From Catonia carolina (lineage: Eukaryota; Arthropoda; Insecta; Hemiptera; Achilidae): a stretch of DNA of 64,000 bases. Within the stretch, counting starts at the first letter, position 1. Each line of letters starts with the position of its first letter. Both the position numbers and the translations under genes were made by a program. The stretch spans positions 37,378,901 through 37,442,900 of the forward strand of contig JAQMRL010000004.1 in assembly GCA_035578175.1 (NCBI GenBank). Direction: 5' to 3'. Under the pieces are notes generated by a model. That model saw only the letters and a list, made by a program, of their open reading frames with translations, did no database searches and was not told the origin of the DNA. Shown here piece after piece: positions 1 through 12,500 of the stretch.

Positions 1-408
1 TTGCTCCAATAAGGGTTTAAAACATTATTGTACAAATCCAGGAGTAAATGTAATAAACTGCTCGACAATACTCATTTGTATTGCGTACATGAGGACATTA
101 TAGGTACAATATTTCCTGCCACGTTGGCAGCGAGTTAGTCTTTGTTAAGTTGGTAATATTTGTTGTTATTGATTGAAAAGTAAATCAGCTGGTTAAAGTA
201 AAGTAAGACGTCTATAAATGGCTGATCCGGTTTTACTACGTTGTTTTTTGTACTGGACGTAAAATTTAATTTTAAAATTGCTCAAGTTATTTTTCAAATA
301 AAATAAGTCATAATGGCGTAGTTTTGACAGTGAAATATTATAATCCTTTTTTAAAATGTGAATAATTTCTAGTCAAAAATTTCCTACTAAGTTTTAGGTG
401 TACATTTT
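1..408 (+). promoter_or_regulatory. Upstream and 5' UTR region of Atg1
   Basis: This stretch has no open coding frame and leads directly into the first Atg1 coding exon, so it should contain the core promoter and the 5' UTR. A TATA-like TCTATAAATG lies at 211-220. Three ATGs precede the main start: one at about 218 opening a short frame, ATG-GCG-TAG at 313-321 and a start-stop ATG-TGA at 356-361. The transcription start cannot be fixed from sequence alone, so which ATGs are transcribed is unknown. Confidence 0.4.
313..361 (+). promoter_or_regulatory. Minimal uORFs before the Atg1 start
   Basis: Two extremely short upstream frames are visible: ATG-GCG-TAG at 313-321 and ATG immediately followed by TGA at 356-361. 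The second lies 48 nt before the main ATG. If transcribed they could modulate initiation at 409. Random occurrence in AT-rich DNA is a real alternative. Confidence 0.25.
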
Positions 409-510
409 ATGGAATCTAAAATGGAGATAGTAGGGGATTATGAATATAACAGCAGAGATTTAATAGGGCATGGTGCTTTCGCAGTTGTCTATAAAGGAAG
501 ACTTCGTAAG
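409..510 (+). CDS. Atg1: Atg1 exon 1
   Basis: Codes residues 1-34 with the glycine-rich nucleotide loop ([13 protein letters not shown]). The donor is AAG|GTATGA, phase 0. Confidence 0.93.
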
Positions 511-3500
511 GTATGAATACATTACTAATTGCATTGTAACTACATTGTTTAAAATGTCAATTAACGTCATTTTATTTAAAGTGTGGAACATCGTGTTACA
601 TCTGTACAGTACAACGTAACAACATAACTGTTCTTTGAACTTCTTTATTAATTATTAAAATATTAAGTGCTTTAAATGTTGTTTTCGATGTAATATTGGT
701 ATTAAACTTTTGACGTATTTGCAAATATTGATGACATTTAGTTCAAGTTGATCGTTTATATACCCTAATGTTAAATGTATTAACATATTCTGTCTAGGTA
801 TTCCTTTATTAATTTGTTAACGTATTTCTTTTTTAATTAAAAACCACATAAGTAATATTAGTTGAGTTCAGCAAATATCTGTTTAATTTTTTAAAAAGTG
901 TCTACAGAATTAAAAGCTTGAAAATTGATTTGATTACTTCTTTCCCAGACATAGGTGGGGTAATTAATGTTTTGGTTAGTATCTTATCCCCACATTAAAA
1001 TTTTGTTAATTTGTTTTTGAAATTCATGAAGGAATGCTGAATATTTTTCAGCTGCTTGTTCCAACAATCGTGTGTTAAATTAGATTATAGTCCTTAATCA
1101 ATTATATTAAAAATCCAAAAGGTTGAATTAAGAATGAAATAAGATACATACTGGTGGTCAATTATGTGTCCACTAACCTAACATAATTAATGATTCATCG
1201 TTAATAGATTTCTTTGTGTGCGCTGAATTTTTTAAAACATATTAAATTCATTTTATTTTCTTACTGATAGGTTTATAGCATTTATTAATGAAAATGCTGG
1301 AATTTAGTAGCACCGTAATTGAACAAATTCAAGCAGAATTTATACGTTTAGTGATATATGTGTTTCTACTTTTAAGAGGAGATTAGAGTGTTTTAGAATA
1401 GCTAAATTAATGTAGGATAACTAATCTGCCGTTACTGTACATTAATGTGGGCTCAGATGTAACCTCAATAAGTTCACATAAGAAATGTATTATTAAAATT
1501 CCTATGCAATGTTCTCACTTTCTTAAAACCATACAGTGTAAATAATAAAATCTGCTTGCGTGTGAAATTTTGAACATGTTAACAGAGTCGTAACTTTTTC
1601 TTTACAATAATATTCTTTAATAAATTATTTATAACTATCATCTTTAATTGTTAATAACCAGGATGATTCATTTGACTGTATTAATTCATTTTTTATATGA
1701 ATTTGAATAGTTATGTTTCTTATCACATAGTCAGCCTATGACTGAACTATTAAAAACAGAAGAGGCAGATGTGTAAAAGACACTAGTCAGAATTATCTCC
1801 TCAATAGTAAACGTCCGTAATAGTAAACATCCGTATTATTAAACCTTCGTTATTAGTAAACCACCTCATTTCTATTTTTTACTTAGTAAACCCTCTTGTG
1901 GTGCAAAGCAGCCTTTTGGCTGTTGACCTTAACATGAGTTTGAAAATATTTTAGTCATGTTTCGAGCTGTAAGTTAAAGAGTCATGTTTTTCAAGAAAAA
2001 TTACTTTAAAAACTCAATTTTTCAAAGTTTTAATGATAAAATTACAAGTTGGTATAAGATATCATTTGCGATTGTCAATTGAAGTTGAAATTAGACTTCA
2101 ATTGAAACAGTTTTTACTGGAAGTGCAACTGCTGAAATTATTAATAATAATTATTTAATTAATAGTTGTTATTTGCATTCAAAAATGCTAATCTTCATTT
2201 ATCAAAGATTTTAATATCTTGTGATGGATCGAATGTCAATAAGGCAGTGTATAATCTTATGAATGAAGCCGTTATTCTTTTCCAATTAAAATCTCTTCTC
2301 GCTATCTGTATTTATAATCATGTTGTGCATAATGATTCATTATTATTTCAAAGGTTGGGCTAATTGTCGAGAAGAATACTGAGCTATTCATGATCAATTC
2401 AATCTTCGAAATAAGTCTTTCATAAAGGATATATCTTCCCGATGGTTGACCCTTAAACATGCTACATCAAAAATTTGATGATGATTGGAAAAAGTATTTC
2501 CTCATTAAGTGACCTAAAAAAGTTTTAAAACTAGCTAAAGTAGCTATCAAAATAACAGATTTATTGAAAAGTCCTAGTACTTGTATAAAGGCAGAATTTT
2601 TATTTGTGATCGATTTGGCAAATACATTTAAAAACATTACTGGCTTTTTCTATATATTGTATTTAGAATTGAATGATTTAATGAGAAAGTCTTGCACAGA
2701 GTGTATATGCCTCATGTAAGTGTAGATGAAATAATTATATCAACGTTTTCAGAGAATGTTTTAGATTCTCCTGAAAACATTATAGATGATAAAATATAAA
2801 ATGACCTTAAACCTTTAGATAAACTTTAGTTTCCTAGTTTCATGCAATAATGTTATTTTCAAGTTGCAAAATATTTTTATGAAAAGTCAAGTTTAAATCC
2901 ATAATAGTGAAACTTAAACGTTTTGAATGGCTATCTCCAAAAAATTACCGTGAGAATTTTTTTTTCAAACATGGCAAAAATTGGGTCTTTTCCGTTTTCT
3001 GTATGCCACAATCAAATCCGAATTCCCTGAAGGGTTGCGTCTATCGCGCCAATCTGACAGTAATATTCCTGCATAGTGTTAACTCCACTCCCATTTCACA
3101 GTTAGTTACTACGAAGTCTGCCATGAATTTTGTAGAGTTACTACATAATATTTGGACGGAGGAAGATGCTGCAGAGTTTTGCTTCAGGAAAGGGTTTTTT
3201 TGCATAATCCCAAAAGATTGGACTACTAAAAAAGTTGGCACGTGTGAAACTCTCACACGACTTTCTCTTCCCAATGTAAATAATTAAAAAATATAACGCA
3301 ATAGTAATGTAGTAATAGCAAAATAAGAAATAAAACAACAAAACGTGTAACATAGTACTATATACTGGGACTGGGAAGGACGTGTGTACGCGTGCGTGAA
3401 TATGTCTGTGTCAGATGAGTATTCAGTAAGGCAGGGAGTGGGAGATATGAACAAGTGCGCAACCTTCAGGGAATTCGGATTTGATAGTGGCATACAGGAA

Positions 3501-6500
3501 ACGGAAAAGACCCCAAAAATTTTGCTTTTTGATTTTTAAATCTACCAAACCTAATGATGAATGGAATTCGTTGAAAGATGAAAATATATCATGTGAACAA
3601 AATTAATGAATTGATAGTTTTTAGAGCAAATATTTTGAAGTAAAAAATAGTATAGATGAGTTTAAAAATTGTAATGGCAGTTGCCTTATTGTTGGCTCAT
3701 GGTAGTGTGGGTATTGAATGCGGGTTTTCTAATTCGAGAAAAAAATTATGTCCAATAAGAAAGCTTCAATGAGCCTTAGAAAGGTTCATGCAAGGAAATG
3801 TGTAGAAGATGTGTTAAAATTGTATAACAACAAACGAGAGTGTGTGCCAATAACTAATATCTTCTAATTGCTGTTGAAAATCCAGCAGAAAACTTAAACA
3901 TATTTTTTTGAAAATGAATGGAAAAAAGAATTGATTTTGAATAATCGCATTGTTGATGAAATTAAGAGAGATTAATAAGCGAGGATAAAATTTAGAATTC
4001 TTACTGAAGATTTTTAAAAAGCTGAGTCGTAAAAATAAAAAATATAATATTATGACAAATTTTTGGATGAATCTGTGGTTAAAATGTGGTAATAAAAAGT
4101 AATAACATAAAGTTAATTGCAGCCTTATTAATGAAGCTTCTGAATTGAGAAAAGAAACTGAAAAATGTGTAATTATAAAAACTTAAATTGTTATCAATCA
4201 TTCACTTTTTACCACATTTTCATTAAAATTCATACCGATTTTACTCACTTTTTTCATTGTATTTTTTCTAATTTTTTTTTATGTACCGAAGTTAGTATAA
4301 GCCTTGAAGTATTATTGCAAGGAAGAATTTTTTCAGTTTTTGTACATCTGTATGTAAAGCAGAGGATCATTATTTTAAATCACAAGTCTTCTGGAAATAA
4401 GGTTTAGATGGGATTTTAAATTGACAGTGACTTTAAAATGTGATTAAAGTTAAATGTTCTGTAAATATGTACTACATAACCAGTTTTAATTGAAATTTTA
4501 TTGGCTGACCACCCCTAATTATTCAGGCAAAAAATTTCCTTGCCAAAATAGTACTATCTCACTAGAAAAATAGCAAGATGCTGTTTCACAAATGTGTTAT
4601 AACGATATTATTTTATTCTAACCGTTTGCTTGCATTTTCCACTTCAAGATTTTGGGATTTTCCAGTCTATCCCCAACACTGCACTGAGACAGCTTGGCCC
4701 AGTTGCCTCCCCTCATTATGTCCATTTGGAAATAAATAGCCTACCATAAAATTATTATTTAGAAAGGAAGAAAACTATCTCACAAACATTTATGTGATTT
4801 TTGCTTTTAATGTTTAGAAATGGAATACAACAGTTGTATCTAAGGATCATGAGTTCTGAATTCTAAAACCATTTGTGATGCCAAGTATAAGGAAATATAA
4901 CAAGTCTTGGTATTTTACTATTTGTAATTATTAACTGTGGGACAAAATGTGGCTAGTACACCAGGTCTTGTGATACAAAGCATACTAAATATGATCCATT
5001 TGGTAACTACTGAAGTTTAGCGAGTTATTCAATCCTTACTAAGACTAAATTGAACAATTTAAAGAAAATTTTCTAATGCTGTTGTGTGAAAATTTACCTG
5101 TTTATGACCAGGTAGTATCTGACTGATATTGTTTGTGAGGAATTCCAATTGTTTTACTACTTGTTATTTTATATAATAAAAATTAATTTGTTCTTTATTT
5201 TATTGGTGTTTAATGGTTTGAATTTTTTGTTTCAGAATCCTAGGGTAGTAGTGGCAATTAAAAGCATAACAAAAAAGAATTTGGCAAAATCACAAAATTT
5301 ACTGGGAAAAGAAATCAAAATTTTAAAGGTAAGAATAATTTATTATTTAGTTGAATTGGCTTAAAACAAGTAATAGTATTTTTATGCTTCAATTCTTTAA
5401 CAGATTTTTGTGCCAAGAATAGCTTTTCAAAGTTCTAAAAGTTTTCAGGTATTTCTATTGGACTTCACAAAAATAAATCCAAAGGATTTTTTGACAATTT
5501 TGGTTCTTCAAAGTGAATTTGAATATTTTTTGTAAATGTAAATGTGGTACAATAACCTTTGTTTCCTTTGTATTAAAATTTTTTTGGTTTTTAATACAAG
5601 TATAAGAAAGTAACGGTTAATTAAAACTTCCTGAGCAATAGGAAGGGATAGGTTATATAATATATCATAAATTTTGAAATTTTGACAAAAAATGATAAGT
5701 AAAATGAAGTCATCGTTTATTTTATCTGGGTTATTTAAGGTTTGGGAAGTTAATTTTTTTATCTATCAGTATTATTTTTACTGTGTATCTATCTACCATG
5801 TACTATCTATCTATCTATCATCTATTGTGTATCTATCATTGCAGTAGCATCAATCCCCCCCCTCATGGCCCAGTCTATTTTAAAAAATTCTGCCATAACA
5901 TTGGCTGATCAATATTTTATGTTATTAATACATTTGTACTAATTTTTTTATGCTGAATAAAATGGTAGTTTGCTCGTGGTGAACGATTGAGCGGTTACCA
6001 AGATAGCTGTAAGAATATAATTCACTATGTTGTGTTAAAATTTCAAACTTGTCGGTCAAATAATTCTCGAGTTATATGCCTCCAAACGCATGAAATTCTT
6101 TGCTGCAGCCAAAAAAATGGGTCTTTTTGTCTTCCAACCTTGATATGGCAATTTTCAAACTGCATTAAAAATATAGGACTATTATAGGTCAACACAGAAT
6201 AAAATAAGCTAAATGTTGATGTAAAGTATATTCAAATCCGACTCATCGATTTGGAGATGCAAGGATTCTAACTTGGGTGTAAATAAATTATGAAACTGAT
6301 AGTAAATTCCTGTTTCTATTAATTGGTTTTATTTGTACAATTACGATACAGCTTTCAACATGTATAGTTGTATGTGAAAGTAAACACTTAACACTCTTCT
6401 TTGGTTTTGTTTTTCTGAGTTCATCTCTCACAATTTATGGTTAGAGATAAAATTCTGAAGTCAAAGCTGTGAGATAATAATATCGCAGTTATCATTTCAA

Positions 6501-9500
6501 TTTATCAATAAATTTTTGGTTTAATTATATTTGGAAATAAAAAATAGTACAACAAATTTTTTTGTACTTTAGACAATACTGTATTGATTGTTATTTTATC
6601 TTGAAAGGTTTTAACTGGTTATGACATTTATTTTACCTTTCAGTCTTTAGCTTAAGTTTGCTATCTATTAAATTTATTTATTAACCGATAATTATTTTTA
6701 CAATATGAATATGGAAATCGTCTGGGAATTAATCCCTAATAGATTTTTCCTTCTTTGTTTAATGTAGATAAATATTGTTAACTTAAGACAAAAAATTATG
6801 GGTTTCCATGATGCATTTAATTATGTAAGGCATAAATATTTAAAGACAAGTAATTGCAACAGTAAAATATTAATTACACATCTTGTTTTATTAGCTTGTA
6901 CCCATTTATTCGGTCAATTAAAAATTTAAGAGAAGATTTTTTATCAAAGATTTATACAGCTAGTGTTGAACTTATGAACTTTTGCCATGAACTATTTTCT
7001 GCTTGTTCTGATTAAATTTTTGTTTAACTTTAAATATGAGTGATGTAATCTCTTTTCAATTAAAAGTCATCGTTTACTAAATCGGAATTTATAAGTAGTC
7101 TTTCCAGTGCGTTTCTTTTTCGTACGTCTATTTTTGGATGTTATTAATGAATTATTTTGTTATCGTAATCAAAATGTACTACTGTTAATAAATAAATAAA
7201 ATAACTGTAGTTGTATATTTGTGTGCTTAACTGTAGATAATTTATAATTGTGTATTTTAAATGAAAAGATAAGAATTTAAGTGTTTAATTTTTTTGTAAA
7301 ATTTTTTACTCTTGATTTATTATGTCTGTTTTTTAGGTAAATTTTGTTTGTTTACAATTTATTAATAATTATTTTTATTTTAATGACCCATATATTTATG
7401 ATTATTGTTATTTTTAATTGTCTTGTTTATTTGTAAATAAATAAATAAATATTATTTGTATGCAAATTTTAATTGTATTGTTTATTTTGTTTAGGAATTA
7501 ACAGAATTACATCATGAAAATGTTGTTGCATTATTGGACTGCAAGGTAAATTTTTATTGTTTTAATTAATTTTTGTATTTTATATAGTTAATCATTGTTA
7601 ATAACTATTTACGTAAATTTTCCAGTATCAACTAACTCATAATTTTGCTTCTGGTTGTGATCTTTTAACAGATTGGAGGCTACTGTTTTTCATATAATAG
7701 TCACCAGATTCTAGGCATTTTTAGCTTTTTGGCATTTTTACCATGATGGCTTCATCCATGGTAAATAGAAGAGACGGTAGGGGTCATGTTAGGATGCGCA
7801 GTAGCTGATGACATCTCTGGTGCTTAATAACACGGCCAGCTGTTTGTATTATTTCGGTATTTGTGAATGTTGTTAGTCTGTTTAATTAGTGACTAACGGT
7901 ATTATGTGAACTTTGTGCAGTTAGTTCATAGTTCGAACATATTATTAAACATAACAAAAACTAGTAAATATTTAGGCCTACTAATAATTATTATGTATTT
8001 AATTTTTTTGTTATTTCTGATATATAGTACGTGTTTATATCTAGTGAGTTCTAATACAATTACATTGAAAATTGTTGCGGGTTGTGCTAACAATGATAAA
8101 AATATACCTGAAAGATTTTCACTTCACCGTTTTCCGAAAGATGAAACCTTAAGAAAAGCATGATTGCATGCTTGTCGACATGGAGACAATTTTTCGGTCG
8201 ATTCTGCTAGTTTTTTTGGTGCTCATGTTGAAGACTGTGACGTTGAACGCGATTTAAAATTTGAACTTTGTAACTTTAAAGCTATAAGAAGATTAAAATT
8301 GTTTGCAGTTCCACATCATAAGATACCAATTCGCGGAACATTTTAAAATTTTAGTGACTACGAAAGAAATTTGAGACATGAGAAAAGAGAAAAATAGTAT
8401 AGTTCAGCCGCTCTAAGTTTGCTCCTACTGTCGACAAACTAAAACCAGCTACTACAGGGTGCACGCTAGAGTACGTGACTTTATGGATGTCGTATTCCTA
8501 TTAAGTTATCTATTTTTTAAATTATAAGTACTTAAAGTACTAAAAACATCAGTCGTGATATGATGTAGGCCTAACAATTTCATTTAGAAAAATACTTTTA
8601 AAAGTATTTTGTATTTAAATACTTTTGAAAGTATTTTGTTGTTACTTTTTAATCAGCGTGTACACATTTTTATATAATGCGCATGGTCAGTGACGTCATT
8701 ATTTGTTTACATTAGGAGCAAACTTAGAACAGCTGAACTGTAGAATTTCTTGTTTCGCAAGGAGAAAATTATGGTTGTTACGAACCTCCTATTGCTAATG
8801 AAATAATCATTCTATTTCACACCGGACCTACAACGCAAAGAAGCAGAAAAGTTTGTCGCGTTGAGAAACAAATTTTTGTGTCTGCGAGAAAACATTTCTG
8901 AACTTTGGCGGTAAATAACTTATATTAAAGCCTAAAACACAGATTAAAAGAAAACTCTCTGAATACCAGTTTAAAACATCCTTCTATGGAAAATAACGTA
9001 TAACATAATAACATAAGGCCTAAGTGTTAAATATTCACAAACATTTTATTTTCCTACAAGTAGGCTACCGAATATCATGTATTTATTTATATTACAATTA
9101 CAGATTTGTTTAAATATTTTTAATTCATAATGTGAATATCTAAACACAATTTGTATACTTACATGACAAAAGAAAAATGGCTGGTAATTATTTTATACTT
9201 TACTTACATTTTATTACAATTCTTTATTATCATTATTATTCTCGCTGTTATTATTATAGTAGACAAATCATAATTATTACATCCCAATATTAGTCTTTAA
9301 TGTAGAAGAACAATGTTAAAAAAACTGGTGCTTTCCGCACCGGTGACGTAATTTGCTAGTGATGGTATGTACTCATAACGGCCGGTCATGCACGTGACCC
9401 CTACCGTCTCTTCTATTTACCGTGGCTTCATCCACGGTCCAGGACAACACAATATCTGATATCTGTGTAGTAACAGATATCAGATATTCATTCTGTATGT

Positions 9501-12500
9501 GTTCAAAACTTGGAGGTTAACTAAAAAATCTCTTCTTTAGTTCTTATTAAGATTTGTCATATATTTCTACTGAGAATCAATTTTTCGTTTGAACATTTAA
9601 AATTTTATTAACAATGTATTTTTTTGGCTTGAAAATTTTCATCTGGGGCTTTGGCAGCATTTGATTATAGTAATTGTTTTGAATATTTACTCTGAAAAAT
9701 AAACAATTATGGATATTAAATAATTTAAAAATGTTTCAGAAATTTTTTTAATCAACATTTTTAAAAACTTACAACGTATTTGTAAAGTAAATATGAAGGG
9801 TTTTTTATTTTGTGTATTTATATTGTTGCAATTTTATGCAATTTTTAAACTAATATTGTATTTTTCTTCTTGTTTCAGGAATCTGCTCACAATGTTTTTC
9901 TTGTTATGGAGGTATGTATCAAGTAACGAATATAATATTTTGTATTTGTTTGGAGAAAATATTTATGAGTTTTATTTGTAATAATTTTATTGTATTGTTA
10001 GAAAATCTCTCAATGTATTTAAATTATTGTTATATGTTTTACAAAAAAAAAAAATCATTTACTTTAGATAGTTATTGGTATTTATATAGTAAAATACCGC
10101 TTAAACGAAATATAGGGGGGATACCCGATTTTGGATTACATACAGAAATATTTTTTGAGTTTAAAAGCTTTAGAAGTGTAGGCTTTTGTACAGTATTTTT
10201 ACAATTATTGTTTATAAGTTTGTGTAAACAAAAATGCAGCAATTTAAAAAGAACCAAGTAAATCTGATTTTAATTGCAGTACAGTATTTACAGTTTTTTT
10301 AAAAGTCTGAAATTTTTGTAGATTACTTTTTTGTGGTAATATCTTACCATCGTTTTATTAAAAGTACATCTGATGGTGGAGATTCTTCACATTGTTCAAC
10401 AAAATGTAAAGCAACTTCGCTATTGAAACTGGAAGGATACAAAGTTTAGCAAGATTATTTCTGCTTGCGAATACTGTACATAAAAATATATTCTCACCTC
10501 TAATACCGTAAATCCATCCTCAGCTGTTATATGATTCTTGTCTTTGTCACTTACCTCCTTGAGAGGTTCGGCATTCGTCTGTTTCTACTGACTGCAACAT
10601 ATCTACAATATTTTTGTCTATGTAGTCTTAATTCATTATTTCCAGCAAATACCTATTCATTTACTTCATCTGCAAGTATATTTTCTCAGCCCAGGATATA
10701 TCTGAGTAATATTTGTAAATTTTCATAATTGCATTATACGCAGTTTTGAAATACATTACAGTAATAACCAAATTAATAGAAAACTCGGATCTGTTTCTAT
10801 TAAGTCGAGTTAAAATTGAGTGGGGTTAGGATAAATGGGGTTTTACTTTGTAGTAACAAGCTTATTAAATTAAAAATTATGATTTTTTACTTTTCAGTAT
10901 TGCAATGGGGGTGACCTAGCAGATTATCTAGGAGGTGAGTGTTTAATCGTTATTTTATTTATTTATTTAAACATTGTTTAATCTTGAAATATATTTTGTG
11001 GTAGTATTTAATAGTAAAACTAGTGATGAAACTTATATTTGAACAGTTTTGATTAATCTGTAAGTTTTTGTTAGTCCATTATGAAGGCAAAATATTGTAT
11101 AAGATTCTAAACTGTATTTAAGCGTAGGCTACATGTAATTAATGTATGAACATCTGCAGTTGTACGTGTAAACTGAATCGGGATGTACTTTGTGAGTTGA
11201 AATAAAAATGATTTGTCTTCATTAAACGTGTTAAATGATAATCATTAGTGATGCATTAAATAATTTAATGAGATTATTGTTTTCATTAACAGATTGTTTC
11301 TATTATTGATTAATAATCAAATTCTTATAAGTTTGATTGCGCTTTCATTTCAATTGTTTGTGTTGTTCTCTAGATGGTTTAACTTATTCTTAATTTTTGC
11401 AGCTTTCATTGTATTTTTAACTCTTTTTAGTTAGATTTCAAGTTTTCTCATCGGAAATTAGTTTTATGAACATTACAGATTTAATCACTTTGTTTGCCTG
11501 ATAAAATAATCTCAGTTTTGTTAACTGATAACCAAAATGTCTGTTTAAATAGAATTAGTCAAATTAGGAATCTGTATGGAGTCCTAAGTGGGTTTTTTCT
11601 TTGTACAATCCCCAGCTGTTCTGGATGTAATACATTGAAATGATATGTGAAGATACCAAGTTATGGCAACGAATAAATTGGATTGTTTATATTTTAATCT
11701 TTATGATATTTTAAAGAAAATTCCTTTCATAAGTTGGCATATCTCATGGCTGTTGGCAATTTTTAAAAAGCTTACTTTTGACCTATGGCAAAAACCATTA
11801 GTGATTTCTGTATCTACTCTTTAAGAGGAATCGAATGACACTATTTTTGTTTCCAAATTCCGACTTTGATTTCTTGACTTCCAGTTTTGGACCACTTCTG
11901 GTCCAAACAGGAACTTCAAACCCAATCCAGGCCCACTAATTTTTTGTATAGATTACAAACCCAAAAACTGTTTGTTGCTATCTCTTGTAGTTTCTGACAT
12001 CTGGGTGTGACAGACAGACATAAGATAAGGATAAATGTCAATTTAAAAATTGCCACCATTTATGATGTCTTCTTATAAAAATAGAGTTGAAAGTGTTTAA
12101 GAAGAAATTTTACTAGTACTTAGCTGATTAACTTTTAAGACACCAGTTATGGATTTTTTAAATTAAATTTTTCGTAACACTGTCTTACTTGGATAAGCAG
12201 AATATTTATTTTATTTAGTGTATAGTACTAATTTAGTTGAATTTTATGATTTAATATAACATTTTAAAATATTGTAACACCTAAGCATAGGTTCGTTTGT
12301 GATCTGGATATAGTAAACTAAAAAAGATTTGGTTATATTTTTCATTATTAGTGAAATAATGCTGTATAATAATATTAGGCTAATATAAAAAAAAAATAGC
12401 GAAATAATAGGTTTTTTGGAATACGTTTAGTTTTGGTTATTTAAATGGTCAGCTTTGTACTTCAAGGTACATTTTCATATACGATCAAACTATTACTTCC

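Larger units (their letters stand above)
7749..9432 (+). mobile_element. P-superfamily (THAP) DNA transposon, non-autonomous
   Basis: The element (7757-9424) has 33-bp terminal inverted repeats with 2 mismatches (start CATGGTAAATAGAAGAGACG; the right end is its complement beginning CACGGTAAATAG). It is flanked by a perfect 8-bp direct repeat GCTTCATC at 7749-7756 and 9425-9432. TIRs beginning CATG and an 8-bp duplication are P-element hallmarks. Inside, a translated block (8071-8343) reads [20 protein letters not shown] followed by DETLRKA, one stop, then a [20 protein letters not shown] continuation. This is a THAP zinc-finger domain with a premature stop. The rest of a transposase is missing. 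It lies in Atg1 intron 3. Confidence 0.85.

Noticed and set aside
2907..3287. 126-codon forward frame
   Set aside because: It crosses the arm and loop of an inverted repeat inserted in a transposase relic; no domain.
5149..5364. Independent 71-codon gene
   Set aside because: It is Atg1 exon 2 with intronic sequence read through on both sides.
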